Below, one piece after another: positions 22,757-33,507 of a stretch of 64,000 nucleotides of DNA (positions are counted from its first letter, which is position 1; every line of letters starts with the position of its first letter). Position numbers and translations under genes: made by a program. The notes beneath the pieces were generated by a model, which saw nothing but the letters and a program-made list of their open reading frames with translations, was not told the origin of the DNA and did not search any database. The stretch is from positions 1-64,000 of the forward strand of contig JAPTJF010000349.1 in NCBI GenBank assembly GCA_029339195.1, written 5' to 3'. The DNA comes from Micractinium sp. NFX-FRZ (Eukaryota > Chlorophyta > Trebouxiophyceae > Chlorellales > Chlorellaceae).

Positions 22757-25112
22757 TTGACTGTAGAGGGATCTGCGGCAATTTGCCGTAGCCAAAAGCT
22801 CATCCCGACACCCATGCAAGGCTCCCCGCCGCCGCCGCCGCTGCCAGCCGCTTCCGCTCAAGTGCAGTCACTGGCCTCGTCGCCGCCTCGCAGCTCAGCC
22901 TCTCCCCGCAGCCCACACGCCATGCAGCCTCGCATCACAGCCTCGCAGCCTCGCAGCAGCAACGCCACCAACAGGCCCCCTCGGCGCCCACCTGCCCATA
23001 GCGGCTTGGTGTGGGAGGCGCGTGCGCCTGCAGCCCTGCAGAGCGGAGCGGGCGTCTGCCTGTGGGAACAGCTGCAGGCACTCCACCCCGAGCAGTTCCC
23101 CAGCAGCAGCGCTGCCAAGAAAGCTGTGCGGCGGCGAGAGATCTTTGTAGATGGAGAGCTGGCCACCAGCCCCTCAGTGTGAGCACCCAGGGCAAGGCTG
23201 CCGCAGCCTGCAGTGTGGTGTGGTTGTGGGGGCGGGAGGCACAGTTTTAATGTGGCAGGGTGCAGGTGTGTGTGTTCCCTCTGCTTGTAGTCGGAACCCT
23301 CCTTGCGGGGCCGGTGTCAGCATCAGATGTATAGACAAGAGTGCAGCAGGGCTTGCCAGCTGTGCGGCGCTGCTCATGTCACGCTGCCCGCCACCCATGC
23401 TCACGGCACCCTTGTCCCGCAGAACCTTGGTGGGTGGCGAGCTGCTGCAGTGCATGCAGCGCACAGCGGGCATGGAGCAGCAGACGTCTGGGGCGCCGGC
23501 GGGGTCTGGAGGAGCCGGATCAGCGGCTGCAGGAGGGCCAGAAGGCGACAGCAGCGCCATCCCGCCGCTGCAGGTGTGCCACTAGGTTGTTTAGGTGGAA
23601 GGCTGGGCCCTGGCCATAGAAATCACGATCTGCCGCAGCCTGCACAAATCATGGTTGCATCTGCTGTGCAGCCTGGTGCTGCTGCTCAGCTAGAAGCACA
23701 GCTAGAAGCTTGTCAGTGTCACTTCTGCGCTTCCCATGGTGTGCTGTGAAAGGTGGTTGGTGGTCTGACATGCTGCCGCCGGGGCAAGCCTATTCCCCGC
23801 ACTGCCAGCTAAGCTGGTGACCTGGCATGCCTGCTGACGTGGCAAGCCCAAGGCCCCCCATCCCCAGCCTGATCTGACTCCGCTGTGCCGCTGGCGGGAT
23901 CCACCCTGCAGGTGGTGTATGAAGATGACTGGATGGCTTGCATCGTCAAGCCGCCAGGAGTGCCGACTGACACCCCGCCTGGGCGCAGCGGCAACAACAC
24001 CAGCAGCGGCAGCAGCAGCACGGCTGCCAACGGCGGCAGCGCCGGCAAGGCCCCGCCTCCTGTGGCCCCCAGCGTCTACACCCGCCTGGCGCGCTCGCTG
24101 ACGCCGTCGCAGCAGCTGGGCGCACTGCACCGCCCGCGGCACTGCCACCGGCTGGACGAGCCCACCGGGGGCCTTCTGTTGGTGGGGAAGACGCGGCAGG
24201 CGCAGGGGGCGCTGTGCGGCGCGTTTGAGCAGCGGCAGGTGGGCTGGCTGGCTGGGCACGTAATGGGGCTGGCAGTAGTGCATGCATGATGGGCGCGGGC
24301 GTGGAGGCAACTTGCTTCTGTAAAACCGTCGTGGTGACAAGCAGCGATGCCACCCTTCCCTCACCTCACTGCCCCTGACAGCTGTGCCCACCAACCCACC
24401 CAACCAGCTGCCCCTCCCTGCTGCCCAGGTGACCAAGCGATACCGAGCGCTGGCGTGGGGCCGGCTGGAGGGGCGGGGCCGGGTGACTTGGGAGCTGAAC
24501 GAGCAGCACTGCCACACCGAGTATGCGGCAGTGCAGCACACCCTGGTAGACTTGGCTGCCCTGGGGCTGGGCAGCGGCCTGCCTGACGGTGCAGCAGCAG
24601 AAGCAGCGGCGGCAGCAGCAGGAGCGGGAGCAGCAGGAGGAGCAGCAGCAGCTTACGTGACGACCGTTGATCTTTGGCCGCACACTGGGCGCAAGCACCA
24701 GCTGCGGCGCCACATGGCGCTGCTGGGGCACCCGCTGGTGGGGGACAGGCGCTACACGTTTGGCTACGTGGCGGCACGGCTGGCGGTGGGGCTGCCCATG
24801 CAGCCGGAGGGGCACCAGCTGCTGCCAGCAGCAGAGTCGGCGCCCACCATCGCCGGCGAAGCGACGGGTGAGGCAGCAGCGGCGCCTGCTTCCATGTCAG
24901 CAGCAGCAGCAGTGGAGGCGGGGGCTGCGGCAGCCTGCGACATGCCTGCCGTGGTGGCGGCTGCCACGGCGGCTCACGGCCTCAAGCTGTGCCTGTGGGC
25001 CGTGGAGCTGCATCTGGAGCGGCACCCAGCCAGCGGGCAGCCAATGCATTTCATGATCCCAGAGCCCGCAGCCTTCCAGTCCGTCCGCTCTGCTTTGGCT
25101 GGCACTTCCTGA
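22757..25112 (+). CDS. RluA-family RNA pseudouridine synthase
   Basis: Four exons (22757-23178, 23423-23573, 23912-24238, 24429-25112) give 527 aa, or 508 if translation starts at the in-frame ATG 22814. The enzyme isomerises uridine to pseudouridine in rRNA or tRNA. After a Ser/Pro/Arg-rich N-terminus, possibly an organelle-targeting region, comes an S4-like RNA-binding segment (SSSAAKKAVRRREIFVDGE). The catalytic domain contains VVYEDDWMACIVKPPGVPTD and the motif CHRLDEPTGGLLLVGKT, whose Asp is the catalytic residue of the RluA family. VDLWPHTGRKHQLRRHMALL with GHPLVGDRRY follows. Low-complexity Gly/Ser and Ala tracts interrupt the catalytic domain. Target site and compartment cannot be read from sequence. 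Confidence 0.88.
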
Positions 25113-25370
25113 AGCATTGACACTTGCAATAGTCAAACAAGGAGCAGGCTCCATGCGACACAAGCAGGCTGGAGTACGGGGCGCGATCACATCATCACAC
25201 AGCCAGATGCTGGCGCCGCCATGCGGGCGGCGGCGGGAGCCTCAGCTCCAGAGGAGCTGCGTTCAAACTTTGATAGGCGGATCCGATCGTTCCGCCCATC
25301 CGGTTTGTGAGCCGCTGCTCAAGGCCTGCAGGCTCGCAGAAAGGGAGCCCGAGCTCGAGAGCAAGCGAAG

Positions 25371-28300
25371 ATGGTGTTTGCTATGTCTCCCCTCCTCCCC
25401 GAGGGGCTGTACACCAGCTCGATCGGCGAGGCCTCCCTGCAGCCTGCAGCGGTGCAGACCTTGCGGCGGGCGAATGGGCAGGCCGGTCTTGGAGTGAGGC
25501 AGCTGCCCACCCACGCAGCCCCGCCCCTTGCCTTCCTGCCCACCCTCGCCGGCCGCACCACCCTGCTGGCCAGCGAGCCGCAGCTGCCACCAGCCGCAGC
25601 GGCGGCGGCACCAGTGCCCGCCGTTGCTGGCCCGCCGTCCGTTACCAACCTGGTGCCGGCTGTGGCCTACAGTGCCAAGGAGAAGGAGCCCCTGTCGGAG
25701 ACACTGAAGCGTGCGGGCAGGCGGGCACTGGGCGGCGGCGTGCCGGGCGCTGCGGCAATGGGGGTGCAGGTGCGGGTGGTGGGTGCTGGTGGCGGTTGCG
25801 GCGGGTGGGCGGGCTGCCTTGGCTGCACGCCGGGTCGTCTTACGATGCAGCAGCTGTGATACTTATGCACTTGTGGCAGTGGGCTCAATACCCAATCTTC
25901 CACACACTTTGTAAATTGAATTGATACGAGGTACCCAGCACAACCCCATTTCTTGTTTGGAAATACCCACACTGCTGTGTGCTGCAGGTGCTTTCCCTGA
26001 TGTGGCTGCGCACCACTGTTAATTATCAGTATCGGTGAGCCTGCTGTTGAGGCTGCTGGCAAGGCTGCATGGCTGGCAGTCGTGTGCACGCAGGCATGGC
26101 GCAGGTCAGGCCAACGGCCGCGCCCGCTGAGCAGCTGCAATTGAGTGGCACTCGCTTGCCGATCAACAGCTTTGCCCGACCACCTGCCTCCCCCACCGGC
26201 TACAGCACTCTGCACCCCTCCTGCACCGCTGCGAAGGTCGTGTATGTAAACTTTGACCGCATCATCGCAGGTATGGCATGAGCACGAGCGAGGCGCTGAA
26301 GCACCTTTACAAGGAGGGCGGCGTGGTGCGCTTCTACCGGGGGCTGGGGCCCGCGCTGCTGCAGGGCCCGCTGAGCCGCTTCGGGGACACCGCCGCCAAC
26401 GCAGGTGGGCACATGTGGACGCCGGGGCGCCGGTGCACCGCTCACTCTGCACCCGCCCTTTGCTGTGCCTGTGCGCCTGGGCATGCTCCGAGCTGACGCC
26501 TCGGCGCATGCCTACATGCGCTCGGCGCATGCCCACGCATGTAGGCATGCTGGCCCTGCCAGCGGTGCCACAATTCAACCCCAGTTTTGTGAAGGGATGA
26601 TCAATGCGCGTGCCGGCCTGCCTTCCCACACATGCAGGCCTGCTGGCGAGGCATGCTGGTGCTGCATGAGGACGTGCACATGCCTCCCACCCACACCCGC
26701 TTCCCTGATGCATGCACCTAAATTGTACCTGTTCTCTTGTGTGCTTGGCTGCAGGCATGCTGGCGCTGCTCGAGGGTGTGGACTTGCGTCACCTGGCGCC
26801 CGCTGCGCCTGCAGCACCTTACCCATGTCTTACAGCCATACATGTGTGTGACATGCTCCTGTGTGCCCCTTTGCAGGCATGCTGGCGCTGCTTGAGGGTG
26901 TCGACCTGCCGGTTGCCCTGAAGACGGTAGCGGCGTCGGGTGCGGCTGCAGCCTTCCGCATCCTGCTGATGCCTGTGGACGCCACCAAGACCATCATGCA
27001 GGTGGGATGGGCGATGCTGGTGGGGCGGGGCAGAGGCTGACATGGCAGCCTGCACACCCACCCTCTTGCAGCAGCGCTTGCCCGGGCGTGCGCATGCCAG
27101 CAAGGGTGCAGGTTTTGCGCTGGAGCAGCAGCCTTAGAGCTGCGCTGCGTGCCTGGCTTTCTGCCTGTGTGCTTGGTTGCGCACCGCCCACCCGCACATC
27201 CACCAGTCAGCAGCCAGTGGACACGGGCCCGTTTGGCGAGCCGAGCCGGTCCCAGCAGCTGCTTTACACCTTGCCGTGTCCCCCCCCACCCTGAAGGTGG
27301 AGGGCAAGGGAGGCTTCAGCAAGCTGGTGCAGAAGGTGCGGGTGGGAGGGCCCACCGTGCTCTACCACGGCGCGCTCGCCGCCTCCGCCGCAACCTTTGT
27401 GGGGCACTACCCCTGGTGAGGGAGGGAGGGAAAAGGAGGGAGGCTGCGGGGAAGAAGGGGAAGGCGGGGGGAGGGGGACAGGCAGGCTGAGTGGCGCACC
27501 CGCCTCACAAAGGGGGAGGCTGGGTGGTGCGCGGAAGTGACAGTCTTGCTGCAGTAGCGGGCGGCAGGAGAGGCGGGCGTCGGCACGCTGCAACGGCAGC
27601 AGTCCATGCTCCGGCGCAGCCTTGCATTAGCCGGCAGGCATGTGGCCCGTGGCATCCCGATCAATCTGTCATAGTGGCACTAGTGTGTCGTCGTTTGCCT
27701 GGCCAGGAGTCAACATCGTGTCGCCCGCACGCCGGCCACTTGCCACGTCTTGCTCACCGGCCTGCCTGCCCGCTGTGCATCATGCTGCCTTTGCAGCCAC
27801 CTTTGTGGGGCACTATGCCCCTCACTTGTATGCGTGCCCACATGGCTGCAGGCTCTTTGTCCACAGCTACCTCCTCAATACCTCGTTACCTCACCTACTG
27901 TACTTCAGAAATGGACGGTATTGGCGTATGCCCACATGCCTGGTGCAGGTTCTTTGTCTACAACTACCTCAATGCCTCGCTGCCCCAGTATGACGACCTG
28001 CCCAAGCGCCTGCTGCGCTCCGCAGTCATCGGCTTCTGCGCATCTGCCGTCTCAGGTGGGTGGATGGGCGGGCCAGGTTTTCTTTGTGCTGTGTCAGGTT
28101 GGTGGGGCGGGCAGGCCTTTGTAGCGCTTTATCAGATGTGTGGGTGTGTCATGCTTTTGTCGCGCCGCATCAGGCCAGTGTCATATCAGCGGGGGGCTAG
28201 GTTGCTGGGCTGAGCTCAGCATTGATTGGTGTCTGCGCATCAACGGTGTGAGCTGAGCCCTGCCTGGTCATCGGGCGGGTGCGGCTTCCTTGCTGACAGC

Positions 28301-29052
28301 AGTGCTGCCCCCCCCCCCCCAAAGCCTTTTCCGGATGCCCTGCCCCCTCATGAATACCTCAAACCTTCACTCACCTCCCCCGCTCTGCTGCAGACACCTG
28401 CTCCAACTCGATCCGCGTGATCAAGACCACCAAGCAGACGGCCACTGCGCCTCTCACCTACCCAGACGCTGTCAAGGTGGGGGCGGGGGGACCCCACTGT
28501 GCATTTGACCGTGCCGCGCCTGCACAGCCCCCCATCAGCAGCATTCACCAAAGGCACACCATGCAACAACAAGTGGCGCCCTGCCCTGTTACGTGCAGAT
28601 GGTGGTGGAGAAGGACGGCGTGCTGGGCCTGTTTGGGCGCGGCCTCAAAACCAAGATCGTCTCCAACGGCCTGCAGGTGAGAAATTGCCTGTGCCTGGTG
28701 TCCATCTGCACACCCGTCTACCTCGCCTGCCGCCAGTTGTGGCCTAGTGCCATCAATGGCTTTGCACCCGGCCTCAGACCAAGGCTGGTTGACACCGGCA
28801 GCATGCTTGCAGTGCTGCTGGGGGCAGGAGGAGGGCGGGCATGCTGCTGACAGGGCGGCGTGCCACGCTGCTCAACGTAGCGTGACCAACCCCTGCCAGC
28901 AGGCCTGCTGTGTGCCGCTCCTGGCCCTGCCCGCCCCTGCTGCTCAACCTTGCCCCTCCCCTCCCCTTCCTCTTTGTGCGCCTTTGCAGGGTCTCATGTT
29001 CTCTGTGCTGTGGCGCCTGGGTCAGGATTACCTGAATGCCAGCGGCAAGTAG
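25371..29052 (+). CDS. Mitochondrial carrier family (SLC25-like) protein
   Basis: Nine exons (25371-25769, 25988-26034, 26271-26404, 26877-27001, 27298-27415 region, 27949-28055, 28394-28476, 28599-28676, 28990-29052) give about 384 aa. A Pro/Ala-rich N-terminal extension of about 115 aa precedes the carrier repeats. Repeat signatures include [31 protein letters not shown] (the Px[DE]xx[KR] motif), [20 protein letters not shown], and [17 protein letters not shown] near the C-terminus. Carrier proteins have six membrane spans and exchange small metabolites across the inner mitochondrial or, in some plants, the plastid envelope. The third-repeat signature is weak ([10 protein letters not shown]), so the substrate cannot be guessed. 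The gene starts 258 bases after the preceding stop. Its introns contain more ghost junction copies than any other gene here. Confidence 0.85.
26545..26910 (+). repeat. Four-copy array over a carrier-gene acceptor
   Basis: The exon start GCATGCTGGCGCTG occurs in recognisable form at 26545, 26651, 26755 and 26877, spaced 106, 104 and 122 bases. Each is preceded by AG or a close variant. Only 26877 is followed by open coding sequence; the 26755 copy stays similar through the LLEGVDL codons. Confidence 0.9.
27797..27892 (+). repeat. Paired ghost of two carrier-gene exon edges
   Basis: The stretch CACCTTTGTGGGGCACTA repeats the end of the exon finishing at 27415. Just after it, from 27852, is a decayed copy of the start of the exon at 27949 (TCTTTGTC(T/C)ACA, then CTCAAT and CCTCG), behind its own GCAG. 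The second pair is 97 bases apart. Confidence 0.88.
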
Positions 29053-30266
29053 GGGCAGCCATTGGAGCTCAGGCCAGCGAAACAGCAACACGCGCAGCAG
29101 CATGAGTGCAACAGCAGCGCTGCCCGCGAGCGCATGTGTGCGCTCCACTCGCTAGCGCACCAAGCACCCACTGTGCAGCCTCGTGCGGGCGGTTGGCCTG
29201 GTGCTGCCGAGTTTGCATTGCAGTTGGTCTCCCCTTTTTGAGTGAGTGAGAAAGCAAGCACAGCGCCGGGATCGGGCCCCAGGCGCGCCACATGGCTGCG
29301 TCAAGGCCGCCCGCCCCAGCACAGCGAATGACCCCTGCACGAACCCTCTGTAGTCTCTTCTGCGCACTTGTTTCCCTTGGCGTTTCACGTATTCCTCACA
29401 CCTCCTTCTGTCCCTGTTCCGCGCCGCTTCTGTGACTGCCACGAGAAGGAAGCGAGCAGAAGCATGCAGGGGCATGCTGTTTCCAAGGAGAATGGGGGGC
29501 CTTCAGGGTTAGCAGGGAAGCTCTTTAGATTGTTCATGAAGTTACCAAGGATGTGCTAGTGCATTACTCAAGCAGAACTATATCAAGGTGAAACAAAACA
29601 GTCTGGCACAACACATGAGGCCACGGAAAGTTGGTTTTTTATATGTCAATGTGTCAAACACCAGCAATGAAATGCACGCTGCCAACGAGAGATCTGCGTG
29701 CCATGATGCGAGGGGTTAGCATGCTGCTGTGCAGACAAACGTAACCACAATACACGTGATATCAAACATATTGTTAGTGGTTTAGTGCACAACAGACGAC
29801 ACGAGATGCAACACTGCAGCAAAGAGCTGCAATGCCGCGCACAGCTTACGAGCGTCACACTGCGGCAGGCGGTGACCAGAGGGGACTGTGAGCTACCAAA
29901 GGCCCCGAACGCTTGCCCACAACACCTGGCAGAGCCCATTTTAGCTTACAGGGAGCAGGCAGAGGGGCGAGGCTGCTGCCGGACCATTTGGCGCACGCTT
30001 TAAAGCGCAGACAACAGAAGAGCCATGAGGGGGAGGGCCGCTGCCTGCCACTACCTCGGTATCGAGCTGTGGCAGAATTTCGCAAGTCAATTGGCGGCAG
30101 AGAAGGGGAGCACATGCACTAGGGCAGCGGTGGCCTCCACACCTGGGCGCAGCACGCCCGCACAGCAGGCCCTCCAGTCGGGCTCTCTCTGCGCCGCAGG
30201 CCTCTTTCAGCCCCTCCAGAAGGCCCCGGTCCCTCCAGCAGGCTCAGGAGCAGTCAGCTGAGCACC
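29053..30266. other. Carrier 3' region and RPS15 promoter
   Basis: This 1.2 kb stretch lies between two plus-strand genes. 29540-29800 is less GC-rich than the surroundings. No coding exon with motifs is visible. The last 150 bases are pyrimidine/purine-mixed leader sequence of the RPS15 gene. Confidence 0.5.
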
Positions 30267-32730
30267 ATGGCTGATGAGGCTGGCACCAAGAAGCGGACGT
30301 TCCGCAGGTTCACCTACCGGGTGAGCCCCGTGCCCTGGAAGGAGTGATACAGCGAATGGACGCGTGGGAGGCGAGGTGGAGCTTCCCTGCGCCCCTGGCT
30401 GGCAGCCGGCATGCTCGCGCGCTCCTCCTTGCAGCTCCTGCCATGCTCTTACTGTACCAAGGGCTCTCAGACCATCATGCACGGTCATTTGGACGCCGCG
30501 GCGTCAGACGGGGTCGCATCGCCGCCGTCTGCATGGCAAGGCCAGCGCGCAACGCCCGCTGTACTGACATCCCGGGGGCTGTTGGGGTGCTGCTGCAGGG
30601 TGTGGACCTGGACCAGCTCCTGGACATGTCCACCGATGAGCTGGTGGAGATGTTCCCTGCTCGCCAGCGCCGCAGGTGCGCAGCAACCGCTGTTGCAGGT
30701 TCCGAGAAGGCGCCGGGGAGGCGTGGAGCGCAGCAGGATCGCTGTGACAGTCACAGGGCAGCAGCGACGGCGGCAGCAGGCGGGGAGGCGGCGGCGGTAG
30801 CGGCGGCGGTAGCGTACCGAAGGGGTGGGGGTGTGGGGGCTGCTGCAAACAGGAATTGCTGGAAGGAACGCCAGGCTTGGAGCTGTGCAGCTCCAGAGTT
30901 CTCAGAAGCGCAGCGCCGCCGGCAGCAGCAGCGGCAGCTGAGCTGCGGTGGCAGAGCACATCGTGCGTTGCAGCCCATGCACCGCACTCCACGGTTCACT
31001 CGTACAGCTGGGTGCAGCAGACGCAGCGTATGCCCAATCTGAAGAGACTGTAGGAGCTGCAGGCAGGCGGGGAGTCCGTCGTCCCCATGGGGCATGCGGT
31101 CGCATGCCGCCACGGCTCACAGTCGTCGCACGTGGCCCCGTTCCCGGCGCCCGCTGCGCCCTGCAGGTTCCAGCGCGGCCTGAAGCGCAAGGCCCTGGCC
31201 CTGATCAAGAAGCTGCGGAAGGCCAAGAAGGAGGCGCCCGCCGGCGAGAAGCCCGACGCGGTGAGACTGCTGCTTGTTTGTACTTTACAAATATGTCTTC
31301 TGACGTCTGCAGGCGGCGGTGGGGAACGAGGCGGGGAGGCTGCCGCCCGCCTGCCTGCTAATACAACAGAGTGGGAGGGAGGTGCCTGCTGTGATACAAA
31401 TTGGTGCAGGCGATGCGGGGGGATGTGGGTGCTTGGCCTGTGTTTGCTGGGCTGCCTATATTTGGCAGCTGGAGGCACACTGGAGTGGGGGCATGCCGCG
31501 GTTGCCAGGGGCCCAGAAGCGCCTCACTTTGCCAGCGGCAGAAGCGGCAGCTCGGCAGCAACCTGGGGCGTCACCGGCAAGCAGGCAGGCAGGCAGGCAG
31601 GAAGCTGCAGCGGCGTGCAGAGCAGGCGCTGTGGCACGTCATGTGCTGGGAGGAGGCAGTGCGGCGGCGTTCAGCAGCGGCAGCATGCTGCTGTGCGCCC
31701 AGCGGGGGACAAGCCGGCACGTGCAACGGGGCAGCACGTGCCCGGCGCTCAGCAGGCAGCTGTTGTCATGGTTTGGAATTGTCAGATGGGGCAGAATGCA
31801 AGGGGTGCAGCCACCCGGGCTGGCCCCACAGTGGGGGCTCGTGCCACCATGCAGCGGCTGCGCAGCCCGGCGGCGCCGCCTGCCCCGCCTGCGCGCTCCC
31901 AGCTGTCCATCATTCTCCCCCGAAGGCTGGCGACCTGCACCCGCTCGCCGTATCATGACCGCTCTTCACTTTCATCTCACCCCCGCCTCTCATGTGTGTT
32001 TCTTGTGTTCTGGTCCAGGTGCGCACCCACCTGCGCAACATGGTCATCATCCCCGAGATGATTGGCTCCGTGGTGGGCGTGTACAACGGCAAGACCTTCA
32101 ACCAGGTGCGCGCGCGTCCCAGCACAACAAACAGGCTGTGTGTGTATCGTATATTGTGCGTTGTTTGCAGGGCGGGGTAAGGCGGCGCGGGGCGCAACAG
32201 TCGGCCCGTTGAGCATGGAGCCCTGGATAGGGGGCGGCGTGCAGGCAATCGCAGACAGAGCCTGGCGGCAGGTGTGAGCGAGTACGGGTACCGCCTAGCT
32301 CAACCTGCCCCCTTCCCACTATATATCTGTTTTGTGTGGCTGCAGGTTGAGGTGAAGCCCGACATGATTGGCCACTACCTGGCGGAGTTCTCCATCTCGT
32401 GAGTGGGGCGCTGACCTGGCGCGGAGCTGGCTGCAGCCGGGAGCTGTCGATGCCGTGCTGTCAGCATGCTGGCAACGGCTGCAGTGGCGGCAGCGCAGCA
32501 GGCGGCATCACCAAGCGGCACCGCATGCGGCAGGCAGTTCTGGGCCCACGCTGTGTTGTGCTGTGCGTGATCACGCTGCACCCACCTGCCTTCCCGCTGC
32601 GCCTTTGCTCAACCCTTGCTCCCTCCCTCCTGCCTGCCCTCTCTCCCTCCCCTGCAGCTACAAGCCCGTGGGCCACGGCCGCCCCGGCATTGGCGCCTCC
32701 ACCAGCTCCCGCTTCATCCCCCTGAAGTGA
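30267..32730 (+). CDS. RPS15: Small-subunit ribosomal protein uS19 (RPS15)
   Basis: Six exons (30267-30320, 30599-30675, 31167-31260, 32019-32105, 32346-32398, 32658-32730) give 145 aa, the same length as I remember for the human protein. The product sits in the head of the cytosolic 40S subunit. Conserved stretches are [26 protein letters not shown]-like [62 protein letters not shown], and the C-terminus [20 protein letters not shown]. All junctions are phase-consistent, and the start is the only Met giving the family N-terminus. I found no convincing ghost exon copies in its introns. Confidence 0.97.
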
Positions 32731-33507
32731 GCTGAGCTGGCGGGTAGCAACAGCTGGCGACAGCTGGCGCTGGCGACGGCAGCAGCGGCTGCGGGCCGGC
32801 TTGCCTCAGTGCGAGCGGCCGGCCCGCGGGCTCTTGAGGCGCCGCGGGTGTGGTGCGGCGGCGGGCGGCGTGGCCGCGGCGGCCCCGCCCCCTGCGGGCC
32901 TCGAGAGTTGACGAATTAGAGGGGATGGCTGCAGCCCAGGTGGTTTTACTGTGCCTCAAGAGCCGGCGGCGCCCGGCGTGCCCCTGGCTGTAAAGCATCC
33001 AGCACGCAACGCGCAGCAGCACAGGTGGCAGGGGTTGACCGGCAGGGGTTGACCACCTTGTGCCACACGGACAGCAGGTTGGAGAATGGATTGGTGGAGA
33101 GCCTTGCACCCCTATCTGCTGTTCACCAGAAGCTTCCTACAGTACAGTTAACAGCTGTTCTGGAGAGGTGTTGCTGTTCCCTCTGTGTGCGCCTGAACAG
33201 CACTTGTGCCACTTGGCGGGGGGGGGGCTTCAGGACGACGACTTGGTTGGGCAACATGGGGTCCAACTGCTGAGCGTGGCGGTCGCTCCCCGTTCGTGGG
33301 ATTACGTTTCCAATTGTTCTCTAGGAGCCGGCATAAGAGCTGGGGCTTGCAAAAGGCCACAATCACCGTGCGAGCAGCCTGGCCCGGCCAGGTGGGAGAT
33401 GGGTATGAGCGTTCAACCCGACATCTTGCGACATACCCACTTCCAGCTTGCGTGCCAGACACATATTACGCAAACACAGGAGCCTAGCAGAGCGACACCA
33501 GCAAGAC
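32731..33507. other. RPS15 3' region and GH20 promoter
   Basis: This region contains a GC-rich segment bounded by a 12-base inverted repeat (GGCTCTTGAGGC at 32829-32840 and its complement at 32953-32964), which could form a large hairpin. A TGTAA motif follows at 32989. I see no gene. Confidence 0.5.
32989..32993 (+). terminator. TGTAA polyadenylation-type signal, RPS15
   Basis: This chlorophyte-type motif lies about 260 bases after the RPS15 stop. Position is the only support. Confidence 0.4.

Noticed and set aside
23290..23330. Apparent ghost of pseudouridine-synthase exon 2 (CGGAACCCTCC)
   Set aside because: Similarity is only about ten bases and does not extend, unlike the accepted cases.
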